From positions 62,001-126,000 of the forward strand of contig MU385930.1 in assembly GCA_022497145.1 (NCBI GenBank): 64,000 bases of DNA, given 5' to 3'. Shown piece by piece: positions 1 to 11,701 of the stretch. Numbering within the stretch: position 1 is the first letter of the stretch; every line of letters starts with the position of its first letter. The translations under genes were made by a program, and so were the position numbers. The notes under the pieces are model-generated. The model was given only the letters and a program-made list of their open reading frames with translations. It ran no database searches and was not told the DNA's origin. The stretch is from Rostrohypoxylon terebratum. Taxonomy: Eukaryota; Ascomycota; Sordariomycetes; Xylariales; Hypoxylaceae.

Positions 1-357
1 GCCTCCCACCGCAGCTAGTCGCTTGTGGTTGCCATCGATTCTTGTACGTTCTCCTTAGGACTTACTTCGCTTGAATATGCGGTGAAGTGGCAAGCGCGAA
101 GATCGAAGAGGTGAGGCTTTTTCTTAAGTCGTAAGTCGTTCTACGTGTGTCTAAATCCTAAATATCTCCATCTCCCAATCATCCCATCCCATTCCATTCC
201 ATTCATTCTCAATGATAAACCTGACCATCCGTTTTTGAATGTCCAATTCGCTATTTTTTGACTCTTTCTTGGGAAAAGTCATCATTGTCATAATTCTTTT
301 TGGTTCCATACAGAACTTTCCAAGATTTTTAGGCTATCTAAATTACTCGTAGCTAAA

Positions 358-1460
358 ATGCTGCTACCTATACTTACTATAGCCCTCTTAGCTTCACTTG
401 CCTCCGTCAGAGGTTCATCTGTCCGGACGAATCTTCAGATGAATGCTGGATGCGGCTTTCATCTTACGACAACGGGCGGGTACAATGGCTCAGTAGGGCA
501 GCTGGGCAATGGACAAGTGAGAGCTGGAGGTGACCTGTCGCCGTGTCTATTCACTTGGTTTGGAGATGCTTTCGCTGATCAGCAAGCGAGGGGCTGCTGG
601 TGGACTCGTACGATTTGCCTACATGCTCGTATTTATTTTTATTAATGGTTTCACTGACTTTGTGAATCTGAATAGCTCCCACCTCCGTCCTTCAGTGCGA
701 TTGGAGCCAGCAGCCGGATCACGGCTTCACAATCGGATGTTCCGGCAGCGTGTCGTACAAAGGCCAGTCCACATTTTACGAATGTCATACCGGCGACGGT
801 GACGAGGTCAACTTATATCTAGAGCCGAGAGGGGCGAACTGCTCAACAGTCCAGATACATGCTGATAACTGCCGAACTCCATGTTCTTCGCCACCCGGGC
901 CCCCTCCTACCTCTACTATCTCTACTTCCTCCTCTTCCACACCAACAACCACTCACCCACCAGGCGAATGCGACGTAGTCATTGTCGAAGGTCCCGACGA
1001 AATCATCATAATTGACAGGGAAAACCCCGACAAAGCCTACGGCCCGAACCCAAATATGGTCGTACAGCTTTCGCCTAATACATCTACTATCTTCATATTC
1101 CGTTTTTCGCGGTCTGACGCGGGGAAGGGCTGCTCCATGATGTTCGACCTGCCCGCCCAAGAAAACCAACCGCCGCCCTACAATCTGACGGGGTCCGGGC
1201 TAGTCAGCTTCGCGGTTCTGGATGGCCCCGACACGGAGTCGGGTGAAACAACCTGGAATGACTCGCCTGCAGTGGCTATGCCGTTGGAGTCCGTGATGTT
1301 GAAACCCGGGATGAGCGTTACGCCGATCGACTTCGGGTGTCCAGGCGCGGATGCGGAGGTCGCGGTGCTAATGACGGACGGACCCGAGTCGGATGCGTGT
1401 TTAAATTATGACCAATCGAAGTCGGGGGAGCGTATCGGACTTTATCTCTTGAAGTGTTGA
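358..1460 (+). CDS. Secreted But2-domain cell-wall-type protein
   Basis: Two exons, 358-607 and 676-1460, give 344 residues. The 68-bp intron runs GTACGA to ATAG, and splicing restores the Cys-rich block GCWWTPPTSVLQCDW. Residues 1-19 form a signal peptide. Residues 30-150 are a Cys/Gly-rich domain with the order GCGFHL, GQLGNGQVRAGG, RGCWWT, GFTIGCSGSVSY and TFYECHTGDG. A Pro/Ser/Thr linker follows (about 153-182) and is probably O-glycosylated. The C-terminal half (183-344) has features of the But2 C-terminal family: AYGPN near its start, the STIFIFRF strand, GKGCSMMFDLP and a closing IGLYLLKC. Such proteins are usually secreted or wall-associated. The old name 'ubiquitin 3 binding' is not evidence of that activity. 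The family call rests on remembered motifs. Confidence 0.82.
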
Positions 1461-4400
1461 AGGGTCACCAAAATAGGGCTATTGGGATTTTTTGGACTGG
1501 AGGTGGATATACCACTCTCCCCCTTTTTGGCACGATATTTCGGAGCTGTACTAGGTTATACCAAGACATGCAAAGTAGCCAAGGGGGTCAGGAGGAAGCT
1601 TACTATATGTGTGAAAGATTAAGGATATCAGTACCTAGGCTAGCTTCAATTTCCCATAAGGTTGACCTTTCCTCGTCATTCCTCCCAACCATACAAGAGT
1701 TATTAACAGCCTTGGTACAAGGTTGATCAATAACGGTTTGGCAGCGTTCTTCATCGTTAACCTTCACGTATCGGCAGAACCGGGGAATCCGCAGACACGC
1801 CCTACAATTGCAAAGGATATGATGCGTTTGTACAGCTCTGTCAGTGGATGGTGCATCGAGTCAAAAGCATTCCGGGGGTACGGAAGCTCTCGCCAACAGG
1901 ATGAAGATGACGGACCCGCCTTAGTAAGACTACATCTTGGATAGTACTAACGAAAGTTACGTGTAGACCAGTGGGCTGTCTCTAGTATCACTTCTTTTTG
2001 GTGTAACCATGAGAGGTGACCCTGAGTAGGAGAGTTATTGTAACGAGCGTCGCAGGCTCCAGCCGTAGGTAGCTATAGATTACCTCGAAGTTGAACGTAG
2101 TGTCAAAAGTAAGTCATTTAACCTATCTGCTTAGATACATAGGTAAGGAGCCAGCGAATCACCATGATATCAAACATTGGTGGTGGCTTTACCATTTGAC
2201 TAAATCTATGCAGGCTTGGGTTAAGCGAGCGTTCCGCCATTATTCATGAAAGATGGGTGACACGAAGATAGGTTTGTCTACTGTATGAATGAGGCTTTAG
2301 ACAGTTCTGATGTCTGAAGATTTCGACAAATTAGACGGTAAACGGTACTGTCGTCAACAGCAATGAAGTCAACTGAAAAGGAGATGAACATACAGTCTTA
2401 CGTACGATATTGGTGCTTCATGGAACTAAATTGAAAGCTTACGACGACCACGTTGAGCAAAACAGATTATTGTCATATCCACTGCACATTCGCTGCATGG
2501 AACCATGACCATATCACCAGAAATGAGAGTAGGTAGGTAAGTACGTGGAGTTCTTATGATTGGTTTATCTGACGTTGTTTTGGAAAACGTCGTGTAACGA
2601 GTCATCGTTTATAGAATTTTCAACATGTAGGTACCCAGATAGATACCTACCTACCTATGCAACCATCGATTTGGCAATCGAATACCACATAACCTCGTTT
2701 TCGGTTACGGTGTGAGGAGGATGCAAAAGCTAATATCTCGTTGTAGATCTTCGCCAGAGATGGCTATAGATCTAAATTAGTGAACCTACGGCTTTTTGCT
2801 GACCAACGTCTTACGCCCTATTGCAGGATCATTTAACTTCACTTGTCTTCCAGCATGAGCTTCAACTTCCGTTAACAGCTATAGTACTGTTGGAGGAGAA
2901 AGTTGTTCTATCGGCTTTGTAATGTTGGTATCGATATATCGCCTTTTTGGTAGGTGACAGTATTTCGGTAGAGGGTGGTCCCAACGAAGCATTTCTCTGG
3001 ACAGGTAAAATTCTAGATCCTGAGTAATCAATGATGAATAAGGCTATCCCACATGCTGGAATAATCGCTTCGGCAATCTACTTTGATATATAAGAATATA
3101 GTTACACTTTACCTTGCTGCGAGCAATATTGTGTTGTCGTCATCGTAACGTTGCAACATCCGCGGGAGCTCCCTCTAGTTCTTCTCCTCTATCACTGGCG
3201 AGCGGGAGTCGGAGTCGTGTCTATCCTAGGGCCACGAGGAGTAGGTAGTTGGGGTTATCTATGACAAGATAGTGTGCAGATGCGCGGCTTTATTAAGGGA
3301 TCGTTGCATGGAATGTGTGCTTGCACCCATCTCAGATGACCCTAAGACGACCTTAGTTCCCCGGACGTTTAGCGGATATGGATGTTAAGCTTAAGTGTGG
3401 CCTGCCTGCCTGCTTGGAATCTAAGCCCGCTACTAGACAGCTCGTCAAAAGACATATCAAGGTTGCAATGACGCGCATAGGCCTTGTCAACCCCCTTTGA
3501 GTGCTTGCATGGTATTGTAATGGGACCGCGATCCTCATTCGCAGGTTATCGACCCCCTATTCCAAAATAGGAAGCTCTTCATGCCAGGCACTATCACACT
3601 CCGGTACCTGCTGCGAGACACATGTCTCTGAAGATGACAGTAAACCGGTCTTATCGGCTCTTGTGATGTAACCGGAAGTGGCACAAATCAGACAAAATCC
3701 GTTGTGATGTTGTGATACTTACGCGTTAGAACACTCTTGACCGGAGCCGCAACCATGTCTCAGGCGGATATGGCACGGTCGCCGTAGGTCTGTCTGTAAG
3801 AAATTCCTACGACTGGTTGGGGTTGTTCGTCCTAACGTGGAAGCTCCAAGCTTCAGCTCATTTCGGGCAACGGGCAAGGATACCGCACGCGTAGGATGAG
3901 GTCCTATTCTGTTGCCGAACCCCAATCGCCCCAGTCACCCCCAGTCACCCCGAAAATGAGTCCGCCGGTAGCTCCCCTGTCGACCTCTCCGTTCGTAGAC
4001 TAGGACCCAGCCTACGGAAGGTACTTTTCTCGTGCGATAAACACAAGCCGCGTGGAATTACATACATACCTGCTCGATCACCTGCTATAATCGGTTCTTG
4101 GTTGGCCGCTGTGTACTTTCAGGTGTTAGACCTAGCCCTAGCCCTGCCGACGCCGCCTTGATAGGTACAGATTCGTGCAAGGGATCAGCACTATTTTTGG
4201 GTTACGTTGAGGGGTATTATCTTGAGTGATGTCTAAGTAGGGAGCTCAGGATACATCGACGGTATGTCATGGGTTTGGTTGCACGAGTTGGGCTGTCATC
4301 TCATGGCAAGTAAGACACCACAGGCCTGTAACGTTAGGACGGTGGCCGAATGCCACGAGGAGAGAGCAACAAAGAATGTCGAGGACATATACCTACTACT

Positions 4401-4524
4401 TAGTATATAAAGGGAGCGTAGATCTCTCCGTGAGATCGAATCTCCATCCCAAACCAGTCTCCTCAGTACACTCCTTATACAGTCCTTACAGACTTCAGTC
4501 TTCCATTCGACTAACTCATTAAAC
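1461..4524. other. Long intergenic stretch, no gene seen
   Basis: About 3 kb without a supportable gene. Short open frames at 1454-1944, 3353-3538 and 3719-3925 lack recognisable motifs, plausible splice partners or conserved-looking composition. The stretch contains palindromic TAGGTACC/CCTACC tracts (about 2625-2656) and, near its right end, the chitinase promoter. Confidence 0.6.
4404..4412 (+). promoter_or_regulatory. TATA box of the chitinase gene
   Basis: TATATAAAG lies about 120 bp upstream of the chitinase ATG at 4525. A pyrimidine/CA-rich leader follows, which fits a TATA-driven inducible fungal promoter. This is inference from position and sequence. Confidence 0.5.
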
Positions 4525-5804
4525 ATGGTTTCTACTTCTGCTCTAGCCCTGGCGGCTATCGCCACCTTTCTCCCGTCTGCCCTCGCTGGCTTCGACTCTT
4601 CCAAGGCAACCAATATTGCCGTTTACTGGGGTAAGGCCTTTGGATACACTGTAGCAAGACGCGATCTCAAGCTAAGATTTGACGACAGGCCAAAACTCGT
4701 ACAACCAAGCCACTTCGCAGTCTCGTCTAGCTGACTATTGCTCAAGTAAGTACATTTCATCTATTCATATGGTGCTTCCATTTGCTAACGTGACTTATAG
4801 ACACCGAGATCGATGTAAGACACGGAAATATTCTTTGACTCGAAATTCAGAAGCGCTTACCGTATTACCCTCCGTAGATCATTCCTGTAGCTTTCATGGA
4901 CGCTATCAACACACCTACCGTAAACTTCGCCAACGCCGGCGACAACTGCACGGCATACGCCGGCACTAACCTTCTGAACTGCCCCCAGCTTGAGACGGAC
5001 ATCAAGGCATGCCAAGCTCTGGGCAAGACCATCATCCTCTCCCTCGGAGGTGGGACGTACAGCGAGGGTGGTTTTTCGTCCTCGAGCGCTGCCGAGACTG
5101 CGGCTCAAAACGTCTGGAACCTATTCGGCTCGGACACCACTCAAGCGAACCGACCGTTCCTTACCGCTGTCGTCGACGGCTTCGACTTCGACCTCGAGTC
5201 CACGAACCAGAACTTCGCGCCTTTCGCTTCTAAGCTGCGCTCGCTGATGGATGCCGACACCAGCAAGACCTACTACCTCAGCGCCGCCCCGCAATGCCCG
5301 TACCCTGATGCAGCAGGTATTTTTTCATGCCTACTCCTACCTAAGTACTTACTTAGGTGATGATAAGAATTGTGTCATGGCTAATCCGAAGCAGACAACG
5401 ACATGTTGAACGGCGTGATCTCGTTCGACTTCATCATGATCCAGTTCTACAACAACTACTGCGGTGTCTCGTCGTACGTCGCCGGCTCCACCACCCAGAA
5501 CAACTTCAACTTCGCGACCTGGGACGACTGGGCCAAGAACACCAGCAAGAACAAGAACGTCAAGATCCTTCTCGGTGTCCCGGCTAATACGGGTGCTGGT
5601 GGCGGTTACGTCGATGCCTCGACGCTCGCCGGTGTCATCTCGTACTCGAAGACGTTCTCTAGCTTCGGCGGTGTCATGATGTGGGACATGTCGCAGCTGT
5701 ACCAGAACCCCGGCTTCCTCGACGCCGTCTACTCCTCCCTGTCGGGCTCCAGCTCCAAGGTCAGGGACCTCACCAACTTGGTGAAGAAGACCTGGGTTGC
5801 TTAG
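4525..5804 (+). CDS. GH18 chitinase, class III type
   Basis: Exons 4525-4630, 4689-4745, 4801-4814, 4878-5316 and 5395-5804 give 341 residues. All junctions have GT/AG ends, and the 14-bp third exon keeps the frame. The protein hydrolyses beta-1,4 N-acetylglucosamine polymers outside the cell. Residues 1-21 are a signal peptide (cleavage after SALA). The mature enzyme starts with the first barrel strand NIAVYWGQNS. LSLGGGTYS is the substrate-binding SxGG strand. DGFDFDLES (about 159-167) is the DxxDxDxE active site, with the acid near Glu166. AAPQCPYPD, MIQFYNNYC and GGVMMWDMS are the later barrel strands. There is no chitin-binding module, Ser/Thr tail or GPI signal, so it is a compact secreted catalytic domain of normal family length. 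Confidence 0.93.
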
Positions 5805-7745
5805 ATTAGGCAGTGAGTAAATCCCTCATCCCCAACTGGATCTCGCGTTGAGTTAGCTCAGACGGCGTACTAACACGTACAATCGTAGATGAAGAATTGT
5901 CGGCTACCATACACTCGCTTTTCCCAAAGGGACTGATGGTTTTCTTGTATATAGGCCATTGCCACCGAAGATCATTCCGTTTCCTTTTTATCTTGTCGAC
6001 AATAGCATAGCGATGGAACTTATTGTTTTTTTATGGAAACCATGAGTCCATGACATTCATGTATATATTTTCCTCCTCGTGTATATACCGAGACCTGCAA
6101 ATATGCCAATTCAAACTCACATTCTTTCTGCGTTATGGTCGCCGCCGTGTGAAAAACCCGGAAAACCCGGAAAACGGGAAACTTGTGAAGTCTTGTGTCG
6201 GGTCAGCATCACATGTATGTACTTCCCACTCTCCCACTCTCCCAGATGTTTTGGGTGACCAGAGATCAGAGCCCTGGAGCACGGACTTTAGTTATCCTTG
6301 GCCCCCGTGACAGCCAGCTTTAGCGAGGTCAGCCTACAAATCATCGCACGCGGGTCGACGCTTTACGGCTGTACCAACCTCGTGGATTTACTATAAGGTG
6401 AATAGCCTTCGGAAGATATCCGGTTTTGGAATGTTACCACTGTTTGTGTCTCTTTAACGTGAAATCCGATCGGTTGGTTCAGCAATTTAGCGCGTCCAAC
6501 CTCATCCGTCCCTCATCTCGATGACGAGATCCGCGGGCGCGATCCGGTCCCGCCTCAATCACAAACATGCAGATAATAAGTCACCGGGCTGTATTTCGGA
6601 TTTCCATCGCCAGTAAACAGCGCCACCTATCTCAATTTTAATTTGTTTTGTGGCGGGTGGAGTTGCTTTTACTGTCGTTCACCGCAGGTACCTAATCTCC
6701 CAGTTTTCTACTGCTTTTATCTTTTATGCCTACCTACATAGGGCCTAGGACCTAGGTACCTATGTTAGTGGATATTGGTCGCGAGAATAGAGGCTATAGT
6801 CTGCCTTCTCGGAGTAGGCGCCCTTATTAGTAGCTCAGCCATTTTCTCTTTGTCTCCTCCCTGGCAAGCGAATTCCCTACACCTAACATACCTAACGATG
6901 ATGTGTCAATTCCCGCTAACAAAATGACAGAATCGTGTCATGGGTTACAGCACAGTGACAATGCAAGGGTCCAAGGGGTTGGAAGACGAAAGACCAACCG
7001 GTACAGATGCCTTATAATGATAAAGAAAGATGATTTCTTCACGGTAGGCCAATATAGAGTGTTGTGGTACCAAGTGGTAACCAAGTGGTATGTTGGCTTC
7101 AAGTGAAGTGACAATCCACGACGCATATGTTGGTCTACGAATATTGCTTCCTCGACATACGCGGGTTCGAATCTCGTCTTACCCTACCTACCCCTTCTCT
7201 TCCTTCTATCTGCCAGTCCCTTTTAGGTACGTCATAATCAGCCAATTATAGGAATCGGAAGTGAATCATTCTTTTCTTTTCTTTTTTTTCCATTTATATA
7301 TTTCCACAGTTAGGGGTCACATATGTCAGCACAAGAAACCAAAAAACCTCCTTGCTCTTCTATTCGTCACTCGATGCCAGTATAGAATACGACATCATTT
7401 AGCTCACCAAATCAACCAATTATTTAGACTGTTAACCATCCCGATCCCGTTAATTGAATCTCTTGCAAATCATAATACAATGCAATGACTGCTTATTTTA
7501 CTAAATACCTAGTACTCAAGTAAACACGGATATAGGCACCGTATACAGAAACCTGCAGTTAACTATGTCTTTGCATGCAATGACGTAAAGGAGAAATATC
7601 GCGTGATGTGGGGTTTTTCTTATAAATATTTACCTACCCTACTAGCTATGGATAGCTCGGTATAACCGGGGCTCCCTTTTTAACCTCTTCACGTCCATTA
7701 AACCCATTAAACTCATTAAACCCTTATCTATATCCCCTTTGAAAA
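5805..7745. other. Intergenic region
   Basis: About 1.9 kb with no supportable coding sequence. It contains a palindromic CCTAGGACCTAGGTACC tract near 6729-6765 and a GGTTCGAATC motif near 7163 that I do not accept as a tRNA. A 9-bp direct repeat of CATTAAACC type (about 7695-7721) sits just upstream of the next gene. Confidence 0.55.
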
Positions 7746-8606
7746 ATGACATCTCTTCATAACGTTCTCTTGCTCGGCGGCAGCGGAAAGGTTGCTCAAC
7801 TTCTGACGCCTCTGCTTCTCCAAAGATCGTGGAATGTCACCAGCATAATCCGTGACCCCGCTCAGATCCCGGGTCTAGAGAAGCTTGGCGAGGGCCACAG
7901 TGGAAAGCTGAATGTTCTAGTCCGAAGCTTAGAAGATGTTACGAGCGAAGCACAGGCGAAGAGCCTCATAGACGAAGTGAAGCCGGATTATGTGGTTTGG
8001 AGTGCTGGCGCCGGCGGAAAAGGAGCCCCGGAAAGGGTGAGCCTTAGATTCTAGAATGACACCAAACATATCCGTCGCTATCCACACTAATACCGCTAAC
8101 ACCTTCAGTAGACATTCAAAATTGACCGAGACGCAGCGTCTCATTTCATTCGCGCATCTGTAGCGACGCCATCCGTCACTAAATTCGTCATGATCTCCTT
8201 CATCGGATCACGTCTGAAGAAGCCGTCGTGGTGGACTGACGAGGTCTGGCAAGAGGACCTAGACACCACAAGAAAGATGCTCCAAAGGTACTACGAGGCA
8301 AAGGTGGCAGCAGACCAGGTCCTGTACGAGGAAGGGAAGAAGAGGAGCGACTTTGCGGGTATCTGTCTTCGCCCAGGCGCATTGACGCTAGAGCCGTCGG
8401 GCAAGGTAAGGTTCGGAAAGATACCCGTGGCAAAGGGAACCTCGAGTCGCGCGTCTGTCGCAAACTTGACCGCATTGCTGCTTGATGCGCCTAACGTGAA
8501 GAGCTGCTGGCTTGATATGCTTGACGGTGACGAAGACCAGGAAGCGGCCGTGAAAAGAGTCATCGACGAAGGGGTCGATGCTGCCGAGGGAGAGCCATTT
8601 TACTAG
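7746..8606 (+). CDS. NAD(P)-binding Rossmann-fold protein (atypical SDR)
   Basis: Exons 7746-8036 and 8112-8606 give 261 residues. The 75-bp intron joins GAPER to TFKIDRDAA in phase 0. The N-terminus VLLLGGSGKVAQLL is a glycine-rich dinucleotide-binding loop after a first beta strand. DYVVWSAGAGGKG resembles the NNAG-type strand of short-chain dehydrogenases, and KFVMISFIGS is the next core strand. A YEAKVAAD helix follows, where a catalytic Tyr-x3-Lys would sit. The pattern fits the NAD(P)H-binding family of the yeast YMR090W type, thought to be cytosolic oxidoreductases of unknown substrate. There is no signal peptide. The substrate cannot be inferred from the neighbours. Confidence 0.82.
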
Positions 8607-9665
8607 AGCAAAGCGAAGTACCCCTTTAAGTCAATTCATGTTAGTATAATGAATCGATTCCACACACAAACATCCATTACAAAGACGTCAAGAAATCATA
8701 AACTCTTCCAATTATTACCTATATAACACTGGAACTATCCAAATCAACGTAGTACGGGGGGCTAACCTTGACATATGCCTTGATATCACAAGGCAATACT
8801 ACCTAGGTTCTAGGTCCTAGATACCCAATAGGTACTATGCTCCGATTTACGCTCCATACACTCTTGCTTCCAGGCACTCATAAGAAGGGCACCAAGTATG
8901 GCAACATTCAACATCATAATCATTGCCACAAATTGAATCTCGGAAATACGAGAAGATAGAGATAACGCCTCCATGGTGAGGGAGAAAAGTTGATCTTCGT
9001 AATCTCACCTGTATTTCCTGTTTTCAATGGTGTCTTCGGATTCGTATTTCGCCGTCACAAGCAAGCGAGTTTGGATTTCTTCTGGTTCTGGTGCTTTCGT
9101 CAATCGCCAAAGGTAGGGCGCGGGAGGGAAAATATATGCGAAACAATACCCATTGTTTCGTGGCCGATTCTCTTAGAGTTGAAGATTAACAAGGCCGATG
9201 ATGAGAAAGGATTGAAACGGTTCTTTTAAATTTAGTTATAGGGAATAAAAAGACACGAAATAGAGCTTCTTTGAGTTTCTAAGAGGCTCCTGTTTATCAC
9301 GATCTTTGGCTTTATGCATGAAAGCCCAAGCATAACTACGCCGTCATTGAGAGAACAACCATAGGTGGTCCCGAACCATCGACCAACGATGGTTACCAAC
9401 TATAATGGAACATGTCTAGTGTAGAGTATCCAATAGGGCGTGATTATATCTCGGTGTGCCGTTTTTAAGCTGAAAATCAGATCATGGTCGTAATTTACAA
9501 ACTCACCTCCATCACCATTCGCGGAAACCCAACATCTGCAAGCAGGCTCCCGAATTAATTGGCATCGTCATATTTTCTCACTGACCCTTCATTGAATGCG
9601 ACTTTTGCTCAACGTCTGTTTCGATTATATATCGCCGTAATTCGTTTAATGAGTTTTACGTAGGC
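8607..9665. other. Intergenic region
   Basis: About 1.1 kb without a firm gene. It holds palindromic CCTAGG tracts (about 8800-8840) and one possible 54-residue minus-strand open frame, listed separately. Confidence 0.45.
8810..8974 (-). CDS. Possible small one-pass membrane protein
   Basis: A 54-codon frame on the minus strand starts in a good context (CACCATGG). It encodes an uninterrupted hydrophobic segment, VAMIMMLNVAILGALLMSAW, followed by a charged tail. It stops inside a CCTAGG tract. I do not recognise it. Its shortness and the lack of homology evidence make it only a candidate; a chance frame is equally likely. Confidence 0.2.
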   Translation of the reverse strand: MEALSLSSRISEIQFVAMIMMLNVAILGALLMSAWKQECMERKSEHSTYWVSRT

Positions 9666-10330
9666 TTATTGGTCCTGTGAAATAATAACAGCCGCCTGCT
9701 CCGCGAGGGCGTATACCGCGGCCTGGATGTGTGCGCCAATGGAAATATGGATTACGGACGCATCGAATATTCGCAGAGTTTGAACCCCCTTTACTCGCAG
9801 CTCGGTATCTACCACCGCACCCATAGAGCAACTGCTGGAACCGTGATAGGTAGACCTAAGAAATGGATATTGGAACTACACTTTGCAAGAGCGAAATGGT
9901 GAGCTTGCCCTCCCCCAGCCTTAACTCGGCTTGAGTCGACAGATGCAGGTTCGAATCCTGGGAGAGGAGTCTAGCCTACGATGACTTCACGACCAAATAA
10001 GGTGTCGTCCGTCATCAAAGACATATTCTCCCGGATCGAGTGACGCCACACGTACTTGTCGACCTCTGTAGCGAAATAATTCGGATCGAGGACCGGAGGA
10101 TCCACTGAAGCTCCGTGCCATCCATCAAGCGAACGCCGGCAGCCTTCGTCCCGGAGCTGCTGTCGATAAGAATGGTTTCAGCATGAGTCCCGGTCATGAC
10201 AGTTACATTATTCAAGGTATACGCTAGCGGTGCAATTTGGCGAGCTCCTTTGTGGCGATTTTCATTGAGATCCCCGAGCCCTATATTGTCCCCAGTGTGG
10301 TGGGAGACCCTTACATGGACTGCCTGACAG
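9666..10330 (-). pseudogene. Decayed GMC oxidoreductase (C-terminal remnant)
   Basis: Minus-strand fragments in shifting frames match a GMC-type flavin oxidoreductase (choline/aryl-alcohol oxidase superfamily) in the right order. From high to low coordinate they are TGDNIGLGDLNENRHKGARQ, LNNVTVMTGTHAETILID, DPNYFATEVDKYVWR, TPLPGFEPASVDSS and, ending at the TAA at 9666, HGSSSCSMGAVVDTELRVKG followed by DASVIHISIGAH and ALAEQAAVII. About 200 residues are missing between MDGTEL and PVLDPNYF. The N-terminal FAD Rossmann motif is absent, and frameshifts separate the blocks. The catalytic-region His of HxQA survives, but the gene cannot make a functional enzyme. Confidence 0.85.
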
Positions 10331-10689
10331 TGAAAAGCAATGTTTATCTATTTTGATAGTTGTCGCAGCCGTTAAGCCTGGAGAGTTTTGCTCGCCGTGC
10401 ATCGTGGGTACCTAGGTCCAAGGTAGGTACCTAAATATATAAAGTAATGGCTGAGAGAGTGTTGATATGAGAGCCTCATAGAGCAGAGGAAACATGGCAC
10501 CACGTACATTGCTTACATCCAATATCATATATGTACATCTTATTCAAATCTCACCTTTTCAAAGAATGGTTAAAATCCAATAGCTCCAGCGATATATCAT
10601 TAGACATATCCCTTAGCGTCGCGTTCTATTCATAATAAACTAAAATAACTAGCAGTAAAGACAGACAGGTAGAGAAAACTCGCATTGTC
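10331..10689. other. Intergenic region
   Basis: About 360 bp. A CCTAGGTCCAAGGTAGGTACC tract lies near 10411-10432; nothing coding is seen. Confidence 0.5.
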
Positions 10690-11157
10690 TTACGCGAGGA
10701 AGAAGCGTGCCTCCTTGTTGACCGACCTCTTCTGAATGTCTGCGGTGCTGTCACAAGTGAATTTGTCATCCTGGATTTGGATGACGCCGTAATCGTTCAG
10801 TTCGACCTCGTTGTGTCTTGTACCACGGTCTCTGCCGACCTCACACTCGCAATCAAGCTTCGTGCCGTTAATATTGCAAGGGCTACATGATGCGCCGAAG
10901 TCGCCGTTGCCTTCGGGAATATAGTTCAAAGTGCCTAGGTAGTTCGCGAAGCATCTGTTGAGATCAAGACTATAGTCTAACCGTGTCCCATATCCCGGTC
11001 TCACACAGTTCGCGTTGAGGATATGGTTTCCGGTAAGGTGGATGTTGGTGCAGTCGCAATTGCCAATGTCGGTCTTGTAGACATCGCTAACCTCCATGGC
11101 GGGGACGAGAGCGAGAAGTGGCATAAAAGCCAGGGTGGATACGAAGTTTGCTTTCAT
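10690..11157 (-). CDS. Secreted cyanovirin-N homology (CVNH) protein
   Basis: One exon of 155 residues, starting at the internal Met (MKANFVSTLAF). That start gives a clean signal peptide ending near VPA; an upstream in-frame Met at 11193 would bury it. The mature part shows the paired CVNH repeats: CTNIHLTGNHILNANC with LDYSLDLNRCFANYLGTLNY, then FGASCSPCNINGTKLDCEC with HNEVELNDYGVIQIQDDKF. CVNH domains are small lectin-like beta folds that often bind mannose glycans. Cys positions support disulphides. The C-terminal tail after FTCD (with KRS) is not part of the fold. Sugar binding is inferred from the family only. Confidence 0.85.
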   Translation of the reverse strand: MKANFVSTLAFMPLLALVPAMEVSDVYKTDIGNCDCTNIHLTGNHILNANCVRPGYGTRLDYSLDLNRCFANYLGTLNYIPEGNGDFGASCSPCNINGTKLDCECEVGRDRGTRHNEVELNDYGVIQIQDDKFTCDSTADIQKRSVNKEARFFLA

Positions 11158-11701
11158 GATTGTTCTTGATATTTGGTTGTTTGGTTTTCGCAAAGACGTC
11201 GATCATGGCGTAAATGTGGAGTTTTATATGCGAAAGGTATTGCAAGAACCTGGAGGATGCCGAATAGATGAATCGCTTTATTCAAGCGATGAAAGAAAGC
11301 AGTCTGACTTTTAGCCTTGTGATGTAAAGCGACAAGGAGATTCTGATGGCGCGGGATTTCGTGACTGTAATAATACAATAGCTACATAATAAGCAGTCAT
11401 TGTTGATTGTTTCATTTCCGAATAATCGTTTGTGCTTGATTTCCACCATTCACACAAAGCCTTGATACCGGACTCTCTTCCTGGGAACTGTGCCGCGACG
11501 CGACGCGGATAGACAACTCTGAGTCACCGTGATAGACTGGACCGACAAAATGTAGGCGATGATATGGCTATGATATGACAGGACCAGGTCGTCTTGCTTC
11601 TTTTTGTATGGCTCACAAAAATATCCATGGGGATAGTGGGCGCAATGTTAGCCGTAGTAGCTAGTAGCTAGTAAAACCTCATGTAGTAACCGACACTGTT
11701 T
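11158..11701. other. Upstream region of the CVNH gene
   Basis: About 540 bp of non-coding DNA. It includes the CVNH TATA box and direct repeats of AGTAGCTAGT near 11650-11675. No gene is seen. Confidence 0.5.
11222..11228 (-). promoter_or_regulatory. TATA box of the CVNH gene
   Basis: Minus-strand TATAAAA about 65 bp upstream of the chosen ATG at 11157. It supports the downstream Met as the start, because the alternative ATG at 11193 would leave only about 30 bp. Confidence 0.45.

Noticed and set aside
3353..3538. Minus-strand 61-residue frame with a hydrophobic stretch
   Set aside because: Weak composition, no clear signal peptide cleavage, no splice partner and no recognisable family.
7060..7195. 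tRNA gene suggested by GGGTTCGAATCTCG (B box-like) and GGTACCAAGTGGTAACC upstream
   Set aside because: No acceptor stem pairs with CTTACCC at a correct distance, and A-box to B-box spacing would need a long odd intron. At most a fragment.
9895..9972. tRNA gene suggested by GCAGGTTCGAATCCTGG
   Set aside because: On the other strand these bases encode PGFEP inside the GMC oxidoreductase relic, and no cloverleaf forms.
10015..10215. 66-residue minus-strand ORF as an independent gene
   Set aside because: Its first half is a piece of the GMC relic and the rest is out of frame with the family; no start or export signal.
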